From CAZRKC01 sp964600665 (GTDB lineage Bacteria > Bacillota > SLNR01): DNA of 64,000 nucleotides. The position numbers and the translations under genes were made by a program. This document shows positions 16,908-24,189 of this stretch, piece by piece. Below the pieces are notes generated by a model. It was not told the origin of the DNA and searched no databases. It was given only the letters and a program-made list of their open reading frames with translations. The first letter of the stretch is position 1. Each line of letters starts with the position of its first letter. The stretch is from NCBI GenBank assembly GCA_964600665.1, contig CAZRKC010000004.1, forward strand, positions 62,001-126,000, written 5' to 3'.

Positions 16908-16983
16908 GCGCCTGTAGCTCAGGGGATAGAGCAACGGACTTCTAATCCGTTGGCCGTAGGTTCGATTCCTACCAGGCGCGCCA
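16908..16983 (+). tRNA. tRNA-Arg (TCT)
   Basis: Acceptor GCGCCTG/CAGGCGC, anticodon stem ACGGA/TCCGT around CTTCTAA, anticodon TCT, discriminator G and encoded CCA. Confidence 0.97.
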
Positions 16984-16997
16984 TATTGAAAATTCAT

Positions 16998-17074
16998 GGT
17001 GGGTGTAGCTCAGTGGTTAGAGCACTGGACTGTGGCTCCAGGTGTCGGGGGTTCAAATCCCCTCACTCACCCCA
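16998..17074 (+). tRNA. tRNA-His (GTG)
   Basis: Acceptor GTGGGTG/CACTCAC with the His-specific extra G(-1) at 16998 opposite C73 at 17071. Anticodon stem CTGGA/TCCAG around CTGTGGC, anticodon GTG, encoded CCA. Confidence 0.97.
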
Positions 17075-17087
17075 AAATAGTTTATGT

Positions 17088-17164
17088 GCGCCCGTAGCTC
17101 AGCTGGATAGAGTGACAGACTTCGAATCTGGAGGTCGCAGGTTCGAGTCCTGCCGGGCGCGCCA
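17088..17164 (+). tRNA. tRNA-Arg (TCG)
   Basis: Acceptor GCGCCCG/CGGGCGC, anticodon loop CTTCGAA with anticodon TCG, discriminator G and encoded CCA. The anticodon stem ACAGA/TCTGG has an A-G opposition at the 27-43 pair. It reads CGA-family arginine codons, the role usually taken by tRNA-Arg(ACG). Confidence 0.93.
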
Positions 17165-17177
17165 CATATTTGTGCAT

Positions 17178-17251
17178 TGGGGCGTCGCCAAGAGGTAAGG
17201 CACGGGACTTTGGATCCTGCATCGTTGGTTCGAATCCAGCCGCCCCAGCCA
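17178..17251 (+). tRNA. tRNA-Gln (TTG)
   Basis: Acceptor TGGGGCG/CGCCCCA, anticodon stem CGGGA/TCCTG around CTTTGGA, anticodon TTG, discriminator G and encoded CCA. Confidence 0.96.
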
Positions 17252-17270
17252 ATTTTTTTGTTTAAGTTAT

Positions 17271-17355
17271 GCGAGGGTGGCGGAATTGGCAGACGCGCTA
17301 GACTTAGGATCTAGTGCCATTAGGCGTAAGGGTTCAACTCCCTTCCCTCGCACCA
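17271..17355 (+). tRNA. tRNA-Leu (TAG)
   Basis: Class II tRNA of 85 nt with a long variable arm. Acceptor GCGAGGG/CCCTCGC, anticodon stem CTAGA/TCTAG around CTTAGGA, anticodon TAG, discriminator A and encoded CCA. Confidence 0.97.
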
Positions 17356-17362
17356 TTATCAC

Positions 17363-17437
17363 GCGGAAGTAGCTCAGCGGTAGAGCATCGCCTTGCCAAG
17401 GCGAGGGTCGCGAGTTCGAATCTCGTCTTCCGCTCCA
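17363..17437 (+). tRNA. tRNA-Gly (GCC)
   Basis: Acceptor GCGGAAG/CTTCCGC, anticodon stem TCGCC/GGCGA around TTGCCAA, anticodon GCC, discriminator T and encoded CCA. Second glycine tRNA of the cluster. Confidence 0.97.
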
Positions 17438-17444
17438 AGAACTC

Positions 17445-17471
17445 AAAACTGGTAATTCTACCGGTTTTTTT
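17445..17471 (+). terminator. Intrinsic terminator of the tRNA cluster
   Basis: Stem ACTGGTA/TACCGGT (one G-U) with a 4-base loop, followed by seven T residues. Confidence 0.85.
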
Positions 17472-17518
17472 GTTGTTTTGAATGGATTACATCGGATTCC
17501 TTCATTTTGCTCAATTGG

Positions 17519-17548
17519 TTGAACATGATTCCAATAACATGATATAAT
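17519..17548 (+). promoter_or_regulatory. SigA-type promoter for tig
   Basis: TTGAAC (17519-17524), 18-base spacer, TATAAT (17543-17548), about 60 bases before the trigger factor start. Confidence 0.75.
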
Positions 17549-17610
17549 AGAATGGTTATAAAGCAATCAAGTGAATTAAAATGCATATTCAGGATTTAAG
17601 GAGGAGTAAA

Positions 17611-18909
17611 ATGAAAACGAATCTGGAAAAGCTAGAAAACAACAAAGTAATGATTGAGATTTCGATGGATGAGACTGAGATTTCCCAAGGTATGGATCAA
17701 GCATATCGGGAACTGGTCAATAAAGTGAAAGTACCCGGATTTCGAAAAGGGAAAGTTCCCCGATCTGTTTTGGAAGCACGCATTGGTAAGGGAGCCATCT
17801 GGGAAGAAGCAATCGACCACATGCTCTCTGAAGCGTATACAAAAACCATTGAGGAAATGGATTTGGATCCCATTGACCGTCCTGATGTTGAGATTGTGGA
17901 TGCAAAAATCGGTGAATCTTTAGCCTTTAAGGTAACGGTGCAATTGCGACCGGTCGCGGAACTGGGTCAGTATAAAGAGATTGAAGCAAAGAAAACGGTA
18001 TATGAAGTATCAGATGAAGATGTGGAAAAAACCATGGAGTCCCTCAGAGAGAAACATTCGACTATGGCGACAGTGGATGACCGACCGGTGGCGAAGGGAG
18101 ATCATGTGGTGATAGATTTCGAAGGATTCATCGATGATGTTGCTTTCCCGGGTGGCAGCGCTCAAGGATATGGTCTTGAAATTGGATCAGGATCATTTAT
18201 CCCCGGTTTTGAAGATCAGCTGATCGGTGTGGCTATACAGGATGAGAAAGAAGTGCGTGTGCCATTTCCTGCTGATTACCATGCGGAAGAGCTCGCCGGG
18301 AAAGAATCTGTATTCAAGGTGAAAGTCCATGAAATCAAACAAAAGGTGCTCCCTGAATTAAACGATGATTTCGCAAAGACTGCCAGTGAGTTTGATACCC
18401 TGCAGGAGTTGCGCACAGATGTGAAGAATAGACTGGTCACGAGTGCTGAAGATACAATCAAACGTAGTTTTGAAAACGAAGTATTGAAAACAGTAGTGGA
18501 TAATGCAACTGTCGTTATTCCGGACGTCATGATAGAAAGACGGCTGGACCGGATGATTGAACAAAATGACGAAGACCTCAAAAAACAAGGATTGTCAATG
18601 GAAGACTATCTCAAATACCTGGGCAAGACAGAGGAAGATATCCGCATTGATATGAAACCAGGCGCTGAAAGAGAAATCAAGACCGAACTGGTCCTTGAAG
18701 CGGTCATTCGCGCCGAAAATATTGAATCAACCTCAGAGGATGTCGACGCAGAGATTTCCAAAATTGCAGAAATGTATTCACAAGATCCTGAAGTTATCAA
18801 AGCCATGTTTGATACACAAGGGACGATTGATGTCATTCGTGAGAATATTCGCTTACGGAAAGCAATCGAATTTTTGACTGCCCATGCCAAACCGGTAATG
18901 GACAGCTAA
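17611..18909 (+). CDS. tig: Trigger factor, ribosome-associated chaperone
   Basis: Predicted 432 residues, the usual family length. The start at ATG 17611 follows AAGGAGGAG. The N-terminal ribosome-binding domain carries the GFRKGKVP signature that docks to L23. An FKBP-type prolyl isomerase domain follows (about residues 155-245, with GDHVVIDFEGF and GYGLEIGSGSFIPGFE), and then the helical substrate cradle. It acts on nascent chains at the ribosome exit. It has its own promoter and is followed 22 bases later by clpP, clpX and then lon, the usual proteostasis block of Firmicutes. Confidence 0.97.
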   Translation: MKTNLEKLENNKVMIEISMDETEISQGMDQAYRELVNKVKVPGFRKGKVPRSVLEARIGKGAIWEEAIDHMLSEAYTKTIEEMDLDPIDRPDVEIVDAKIGESLAFKVTVQLRPVAELGQYKEIEAKKTVYEVSDEDVEKTMESLREKHSTMATVDDRPVAKGDHVVIDFEGFIDDVAFPGGSAQGYGLEIGSGSFIPGFEDQLIGVAIQDEKEVRVPFPADYHAEELAGKESVFKVKVHEIKQKVLPELNDDFAKTASEFDTLQELRTDVKNRLVTSAEDTIKRSFENEVLKTVVDNATVVIPDVMIERRLDRMIEQNDEDLKKQGLSMEDYLKYLGKTEEDIRIDMKPGAEREIKTELVLEAVIRAENIESTSEDVDAEISKIAEMYSQDPEVIKAMFDTQGTIDVIRENIRLRKAIEFLTAHAKPVMDS

Positions 18910-18931
18910 TATCGAAAAAGAGGTGATTTCG

Positions 18932-19528
18932 ATGAATTTGGTCCCGATTGTTGTTGAGCAGACAAGTCGAGGAGAAAGAGCATATGATATTTATTCCAGG
19001 TTACTTCGCGAAAGGATCTTGTTTATCGGAAGTCCTATCGATGATAATGTAGCTAGCCTGGTCATTGCACAGCTATTATTCCTGGAAAGCGAAGATCCGG
19101 AAAAGGATATCAACATTTATATCAACTCTCCGGGAGGAATGGTTCATTCAGGTTTGGCAATTTATGACACCATTCAGTATATCCGCCCCGCGGTCTCAAC
19201 ATTATGTGTTGGTCTTGCAGCCAGCATGGGGGCAGTCCTCCTTGCCTCGGGTACGAAAGGTAAACGGTTTGCACTCCCCCATTCCCGGATTATGATTCAT
19301 CAACCCATTGGTGGAATTCAAGGTCAGGCAACCGATATTGAAATTCATGCCAAGGAAATTTTAAAAACCCGTGAACGCCTGAATGAAATTCTTGCTGGTC
19401 ACACGGGTCAGCAGCTTGATCAGATCAAGAAAGATACCGACCGGGACTTTTTTATGTCAGCGCATGAGGCAAAAGATTATGGCTTGATTGATGAGGTGTT
19501 TTTGCCCCGAAAAGGGCAAACCAAATAA
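18932..19528 (+). CDS. clpP: ATP-dependent Clp protease proteolytic subunit
   Basis: Predicted 198 residues from ATG 18932 (AAAGAGGTG lies upstream; a GTG nine bases earlier sits within that site). YINSPGG, the nucleophile serine in GLAASMGAVLLASG, the histidine in RIMIHQPIGG and the acidic residue further on form the serine protease triad of ClpP. It assembles as a double-heptamer barrel and works with the ClpX unfoldase encoded 34 bases downstream. No CtsR or HrcA (CIRCE) operator is visible in front of it. Confidence 0.97.
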   Translation: MNLVPIVVEQTSRGERAYDIYSRLLRERILFIGSPIDDNVASLVIAQLLFLESEDPEKDINIYINSPGGMVHSGLAIYDTIQYIRPAVSTLCVGLAASMGAVLLASGTKGKRFALPHSRIMIHQPIGGIQGQATDIEIHAKEILKTRERLNEILAGHTGQQLDQIKKDTDRDFFMSAHEAKDYGLIDEVFLPRKGQTK

Positions 19529-19562
19529 GACAGCAAAGTGAGTCAGCCAAAGAGGTGGGTTT

Positions 19563-20828
19563 ATGAGTAAATATAATGAAGAAAAGAACCAGCTTAAATG
19601 CTCGTTTTGTGGTAAAACCCAGGAGCAAGTGAAAAAGTTGGTGGCTGGACCGAATGTGTATATTTGTGATGAATGTATTGAGCTATGCAATGAGATCATT
19701 GACGAAGAGCTAACTGATCTGGCTGATTTCGATATGACTGAAATTCCGAAACCAGCCGAGATCAAGGAGATTCTTGACCAGTACGTGATCGGTCAGGAGC
19801 GGGCAAAGCGGATCCTTGCGGTGGCGGTATATAATCATTACAAGCGGATCAACCTCGATAGCAAAATCGATGATGTCGAATTACAAAAGAGCAATATCAT
19901 CATGATGGGTCCGACTGGGTCCGGTAAAACACTTCTTGCCCAGACACTGGCGAATATCCTGAATGTTCCTTTTGCCATTGCTGATGCAACATCCTTAACA
20001 GAAGCCGGCTATGTGGGGGAAGATGTTGAGAATATCCTCCTGAAATTGATCCAGGCAGCAGATTATGATATTGAGCGGGCAGAAAAAGGGATCATCTATA
20101 TCGACGAAATTGACAAAATTGCCCGAAAGTCAGAAAATCCATCCATTACCCGGGATGTATCCGGCGAAGGGGTTCAGCAGGCATTGCTAAAGATTTTGGA
20201 AGGAACTGTCGCAAGCGTGCCCCCTCAGGGTGGCCGGAAACATCCCCATCAGGAATTCATTCAGATTGACACCACGAACATTCTTTTCATCTGCGGGGGT
20301 GCTTTTGAAGGAATCAGCAAGATGATTCAAGGCCGCATCGGGAAAAAAGGGATGGGTTTTGGAGCGGATGTCAAAGAGGATAGTAAAAACCAACGCAACG
20401 ATATTTTGAAACATGTGTTGCCTGAAGACCTGCTCCATTTCGGCTTGATTCCGGAGTTCGTCGGCAGAGTCCCCATCATTGTCACTTTGGAAGCCTTAGA
20501 TGAGGACGCATTGATCCGCATCTTGACAGAGCCACGGAATGCATTAGTGAAACAGTACAAAAAGATTTTCGAACTGGACGGTGTGGTCCTTGAGTTTGTG
20601 GATGATACATTGAAAGAAATTGCACATCAAGCGTTGAAAAGAAATACTGGGGCCAGGGGTTTGCGCGCGATTTTGGAAGACGCTATGCTGGATGTCATGT
20701 TCGACATGCCTTCACGATCTGACATCATCCGATGTGTCGTGACAAAAGAAGTGATAACAAACCGACAAGAACCGCTGCTGATCACCTCTGAGAAAAAGAA
20801 ACGCAAGAAGAAGGAAGAAACTGCTTAA
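19563..20828 (+). CDS. clpX: ClpX, AAA+ unfoldase of ClpXP
   Basis: Predicted 421 residues. The N-terminal zinc-binding domain has CSFCGK and CDECIELC (four cysteines). The AAA+ module has GPTGSGKT (Walker A), IIYIDEIDKI (Walker B), the sensor region and the C-terminal small domain with the GAR motif in NTGARGLRA. It recognises tagged substrates, unfolds them with ATP and feeds them to ClpP. The stop codon overlaps the first stem bases of a strong terminator. The basic lysine-rich tail (KKKRKKKEE) is a minor local feature. Confidence 0.97.
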   Translation: MSKYNEEKNQLKCSFCGKTQEQVKKLVAGPNVYICDECIELCNEIIDEELTDLADFDMTEIPKPAEIKEILDQYVIGQERAKRILAVAVYNHYKRINLDSKIDDVELQKSNIIMMGPTGSGKTLLAQTLANILNVPFAIADATSLTEAGYVGEDVENILLKLIQAADYDIERAEKGIIYIDEIDKIARKSENPSITRDVSGEGVQQALLKILEGTVASVPPQGGRKHPHQEFIQIDTTNILFICGGAFEGISKMIQGRIGKKGMGFGADVKEDSKNQRNDILKHVLPEDLLHFGLIPEFVGRVPIIVTLEALDEDALIRILTEPRNALVKQYKKIFELDGVVLEFVDDTLKEIAHQALKRNTGARGLRAILEDAMLDVMFDMPSRSDIIRCVVTKEVITNRQEPLLITSEKKKRKKKEETA

Positions 20829-20852
20829 CACGGTCATCGACCGTGTTTTTTT
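20827..20852 (+). terminator. Intrinsic terminator after clpX
   Basis: AACACGGTC, 3-base loop, GACCGTGTT followed by a run of T. The stem begins in the clpX stop codon. Confidence 0.9.
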
Positions 20853-20888
20853 ATGGATCATCGGTTTCACCAAATGAAAGGGAAACAC

Positions 20889-20904
20889 ATTCGAGAAATC
20901 GAAT
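20889..20904 (+). promoter_or_regulatory. Small GAAA-capped hairpin in the lon leader
   Basis: ATTCGA-GAAA-TCGAAT is a perfect inverted repeat about 30 bases before the lon start. It could be a small operator or a GNRA-type mRNA hairpin; no regulator is identified. Confidence 0.35.
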
Positions 20905-20936
20905 AGACATAAGGCAAGGAATAGGAGGTGTCAGTC

Positions 20937-23279
20937 ATGTCCCCAGGAAGAAAGAAAGTTATTAAAGCAATGGAATTACCGCTGCTTCCCCTAAGAGGAG
21001 TGCTTGTATTTCCTTTTATGGTCATCCATCTTGATGTGGGACGAGAGAAATCTATCCGAGCAATTGAGAAAGCAATGCTTTTGGATAAAATGATCATTCT
21101 CGTCACTCAAAAAGATGCAAAGACGGATAACCCGGAAGCAGAAGATCTGTATAAAGTTGGTACGATTGCAGAGGTCAAACAATTGATCCGGATCCCTGGC
21201 GGTGCAATTAAAGTGTTAGTGGAAGGAACAGCTCGGGGGATGATCGTGGATTACCACTTCGAGCAAGATTACTATGCTGCTCAGGTGCGAGAAATGCCGG
21301 ATGAGGAAATTCTTACTTCGGAAGTGCAAGCTTTGATGCGAAGTGTGATGGATCAATTCGAACAGTATTCGAAGATGAGCAAGAAAATCCCGCCGGAGAC
21401 CCTCATATCGACAGCTGCAGTTGAAGAGGGTGGTCGGTTAGCGGACATCGTCATATCTCATCTGACACTCAAGACTGAAGAGAAACAGGGATTACTGGAG
21501 GCTTTTTCCATTAAAGAGCGATTGGAAAGAGTGTTAACAATCATCACACAAGAAAATGAAATTCTTGATTTGGAACGCAAATTGAATATTCGTGTGCGTC
21601 GTCAAATGGAAAAGACGCAAAAAGAATACTATCTTCGAGAGCAATTGAAGGCAATCCAAAAAGAACTGGGAGAAAGGGACGATCGTCAGGCAGAGACTGA
21701 GGAACTGAAAGATAAATTGGATGCTTTGGATCTTCCTGATGATATCTATGAAAAAATCGCAAAGGAGATCGATCGCCTGGATAAGATGCCGCCGATGGCT
21801 GCTGAGGCAGTCGTGGTGCGAACCTATGTGGACTGGCTGCTGTCAATCCCTTGGACCTTCATGACGGAGGATCATCTGGATATTACCTTGGCCCAAAAGA
21901 TTCTAGAGGAGGACCATTTCGGATTAGAGAAGGTCAAAGAGCGGATCCTGGAGTTTCTGGCAGTGCGCGCCCTGGTGGAGAAAATGAAAGGGCCGATCCT
22001 GTGTTTAGTCGGACCACCCGGTGTGGGCAAAACATCCTTGGCAAAATCTATTGCCCGTGCATTGGAACGCAAGTTTGTCCGGATATCGTTGGGTGGAGTT
22101 CGGGATGAGGCGGAAATCCGGGGTCACAGACGGACATATATTGGCGCAATGCCCGGTCGCATCATCCAAGGGATGAAACAAGCGGGTTCAAAAAACCCGG
22201 TATTTCTCATGGACGAAATTGACAAGTTAAGCACAGATTTTAGAGGCGATCCCGCTTCTGCACTTCTTGAAGTGTTGGATCCGGAACAGAACAATACATT
22301 CAGTGATCACTACATCGAAATTCCTTTTGATCTGTCAAAAGTGATGTTCATCACGACCGCCAATGGAATGCATAATATCCCGCGACCATTGCTGGATCGG
22401 ATGGAAGTCATCTATATTTCCGGTTACACTGAAGTGGAAAAGATGAATATCGGGATGAAGTATCTTTTACCAAAACAACTCAAAGAACATGGGTTAAGTG
22501 AAAGCAATCTTAAAATCACAGAAGATGTCATGTATAAAATCATTCGCGATTACACTCGTGAGGCCGGGGTCCGGAATTTGGAACGGGAGCTTGCAACGCT
22601 GTGTAGGAAAACTGCGAGAAAGATCGTGCAGAACAAACAAGGTAAAGTGAGGATTACTCCACAGAATCTAAAGACATATTTGGGAATTCCCCGTTATCGA
22701 TACGGAGTTGCAGAAAAGGATCATGAGGTCGGCTTATCAACAGGATTAGCATGGACGGAGACCGGTGGAGATATCATGGGAATTGAAGCCTCCTTGATGA
22801 AAGGGAAAGGTACTTTGACTTTAACTGGAAAACTTGGAGAAGTCATGCGTGAATCCGCTCAAGCCGGGTTCAGTTATATTCGCTCTAAGGCACAGATGCT
22901 GCAAATAGAGGAAGGATTTCATGACAAATATGACATCCACATCCATATTCCTGAGGGAGCGATTCCGAAGGACGGACCGTCCGCAGGAATCGCCATGGCA
23001 ACGGCAATGGTGTCTGCCCTTAGTAACCGTGCGGTGCGCAAGGATGTAGCCATGACGGGTGAAATCACATTGCGTGGTCGGGTACTGGCCATTGGTGGAG
23101 TGAAAGAGAAAGTGCTGGCTGCCCATCGAGGTGGAATCCACACAGTGATATTGCCGCTGGATAATCGGAAAGATATGGAGGAAATACCGCAAAATGTCCA
23201 GAAAGAAATGTCTTTCATCTTTGTGGAGCATATGGATGAAGTATTGAAAGTGGCACTCATACCGGGTGAGCAGCCATGA
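20937..23279 (+). CDS. lon: Lon protease (LonA)
   Basis: Predicted 780 residues. ATG 20937 follows TAGGAGG. The N-terminal LON substrate domain (LPLLPLRGVLVFPFM) leads into a coiled segment. The AAA+ module follows with GPPGVGKTS near residue 358 and VFLMDEIDKL. The C-terminal serine-lysine protease domain has the catalytic serine in PKDGPSAG near residue 679 and the lysine in GVKEKVLAAHRGG. There is no membrane segment, so this is LonA, not LonB. It degrades misfolded and regulatory proteins in the cytoplasm. The stop overlaps the engB start by four bases, the same lon-engB arrangement as in many Firmicutes. Confidence 0.97.
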   Translation: MSPGRKKVIKAMELPLLPLRGVLVFPFMVIHLDVGREKSIRAIEKAMLLDKMIILVTQKDAKTDNPEAEDLYKVGTIAEVKQLIRIPGGAIKVLVEGTARGMIVDYHFEQDYYAAQVREMPDEEILTSEVQALMRSVMDQFEQYSKMSKKIPPETLISTAAVEEGGRLADIVISHLTLKTEEKQGLLEAFSIKERLERVLTIITQENEILDLERKLNIRVRRQMEKTQKEYYLREQLKAIQKELGERDDRQAETEELKDKLDALDLPDDIYEKIAKEIDRLDKMPPMAAEAVVVRTYVDWLLSIPWTFMTEDHLDITLAQKILEEDHFGLEKVKERILEFLAVRALVEKMKGPILCLVGPPGVGKTSLAKSIARALERKFVRISLGGVRDEAEIRGHRRTYIGAMPGRIIQGMKQAGSKNPVFLMDEIDKLSTDFRGDPASALLEVLDPEQNNTFSDHYIEIPFDLSKVMFITTANGMHNIPRPLLDRMEVIYISGYTEVEKMNIGMKYLLPKQLKEHGLSESNLKITEDVMYKIIRDYTREAGVRNLERELATLCRKTARKIVQNKQGKVRITPQNLKTYLGIPRYRYGVAEKDHEVGLSTGLAWTETGGDIMGIEASLMKGKGTLTLTGKLGEVMRESAQAGFSYIRSKAQMLQIEEGFHDKYDIHIHIPEGAIPKDGPSAGIAMATAMVSALSNRAVRKDVAMTGEITLRGRVLAIGGVKEKVLAAHRGGIHTVILPLDNRKDMEEIPQNVQKEMSFIFVEHMDEVLKVALIPGEQP

Positions 23280-23893
23280 AGATCAATAGCGCAGAATTTG
23301 TAATTGGGGCGATGAGTCTTCGTCAGTTGCCGGGGGATCCATTGCCGGAGATTGCGCTGGTCGGGCGGTCAAATGTGGGGAAATCATCACTGGTCAATAC
23401 ACTGTTGCAGCGTAAAAATCTTGCCCGCACAAGCAATACCCCTGGCAAAACAAGGCAGATGAACTATTACTTGATCAATGAACAATTCTACTTCGTTGAC
23501 TTACCTGGGTATGGCTATGCGAAGGTATCCAAGGCTGAACAGGTGAAATGGGGACAACTCATCGAAGACTATCTCCTGAAAAGGCCACAATTGAAAGGAG
23601 TCATCCAGTTAATCGATAGTCGCCATGAACCCAGCGATGCGGATATTTCCATGTATCAATGGTTGGCAAATCTCAAAGCTCCAGTAGTCGTGGTGATTAC
23701 GAAAGCGGACAAAATTTCACGGGGAAGCTGGAGTAAAAGCGAAACACTGGTCCGCAAAACATTGGGTATGGGACCGAATGTGCCGCATGTTTTATTTTCT
23801 GCAGAAAGCAAATTGGGCAGAGAAGATTTGTGGAAGATCATACAAGAAATGACTGGTCTGGGTGGATCGGATGCACAGACGGGGGATTCTTGA
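23276..23893 (+). CDS. engB: Ribosome biogenesis GTPase EngB (YsxC/YihA)
   Basis: Predicted 205 residues. GRSNVGKSS (G1), the threonine in TPGKTRQMN (G2), DLPGYGYA (G3), TKAD (G4) and FSAES (G5) form a complete GTPase domain of the EngB type. The family is needed for late assembly of the 50S subunit. The ATG overlaps the lon stop. Its own stop codon TGA lies inside the -35 box (TTGACA) of the valS promoter, so the end of this gene doubles as regulatory sequence. Confidence 0.96.
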   Translation: MKINSAEFVIGAMSLRQLPGDPLPEIALVGRSNVGKSSLVNTLLQRKNLARTSNTPGKTRQMNYYLINEQFYFVDLPGYGYAKVSKAEQVKWGQLIEDYLLKRPQLKGVIQLIDSRHEPSDADISMYQWLANLKAPVVVVITKADKISRGSWSKSETLVRKTLGMGPNVPHVLFSAESKLGREDLWKIIQEMTGLGGSDAQTGDS

Positions 23894-23917
23894 CAGGATA
23901 GTCTGAAAGTGTATAAT
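23890..23917 (+). promoter_or_regulatory. SigA-type promoter of the valS T-box transcript
   Basis: Consensus TTGACA (23890-23895), 16-base spacer, consensus TATAAT (23912-23917). The -35 box contains the engB stop codon. Confidence 0.85.
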
Positions 23918-23949
23918 ATATCGTAAGAACGAGTTACATATAAAGGCAA

Positions 23950-24172
23950 TGAACAGAAGGAGTACACGTGCAGCTTTTTAGAGAGAGGGTCAGATTGGTG
24001 GGATGATCCTTATTGGTCTGGCGTGGAAGGTCGTCTGGGAGCTCCTTTGGGGAAGTCAGTACCCAAAGGCGGAGAAATCCGTTAAGTCGACAAGTGTCCC
24101 GTTCATCGGGAAACGAAGGTGGTACCGCGGAAACCCCATTCCGTCCTTTGATGGACTGGGGTTATTTTATTT
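23950..24172 (+). promoter_or_regulatory. T-box riboswitch upstream of valS
   Basis: The conserved T-box AACGAAGGTGGTACCGCGG lies at 24112-24130 just before a terminator. Upstream are the AGTA (23961-23964) and AGAGAG (23980-23985) elements of Stem I and a Stem III-like hairpin CGGA-GAAA-TCCG (24070-24081). Uncharged tRNA pairs with the specifier in Stem I and with the T-box bulge (UGG), preventing termination. A GTC valine codon at 24030-24032 is a candidate specifier, not proven by folding. The gene below is valyl-tRNA synthetase, which fits tRNA-Val sensing. Confidence 0.92.
24132..24172 (+). terminator. T-box-controlled terminator before valS
   Basis: AACCCCA pairs with TGGGGTT, with an inner GTCC/GGAC stem and an asymmetric bulge, followed by ATTTTATTT. 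The 5' arm overlaps the end of the T-box, giving the terminator/antiterminator choice. Confidence 0.85.
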
Positions 24173-24189
24173 CCAAGGGGGTCATGATC

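Noticed and set aside
16677..17566. Several open frames of 60-100 codons over the tRNA cluster
   Set aside because: They run through folded tRNA genes on either strand and show the usual tRNA-derived peptide patterns.
18900..18931. CIRCE or CtsR operator before clpP
   Set aside because: The only features are the end of tig and the ribosome site; no matching repeat is present.
24013..24189. N-terminal extension of valS of 59 codons
   Set aside because: The region is the T-box leader and its terminator. The ribosome site AAGGGGG and protein length both point to ATG 24190.
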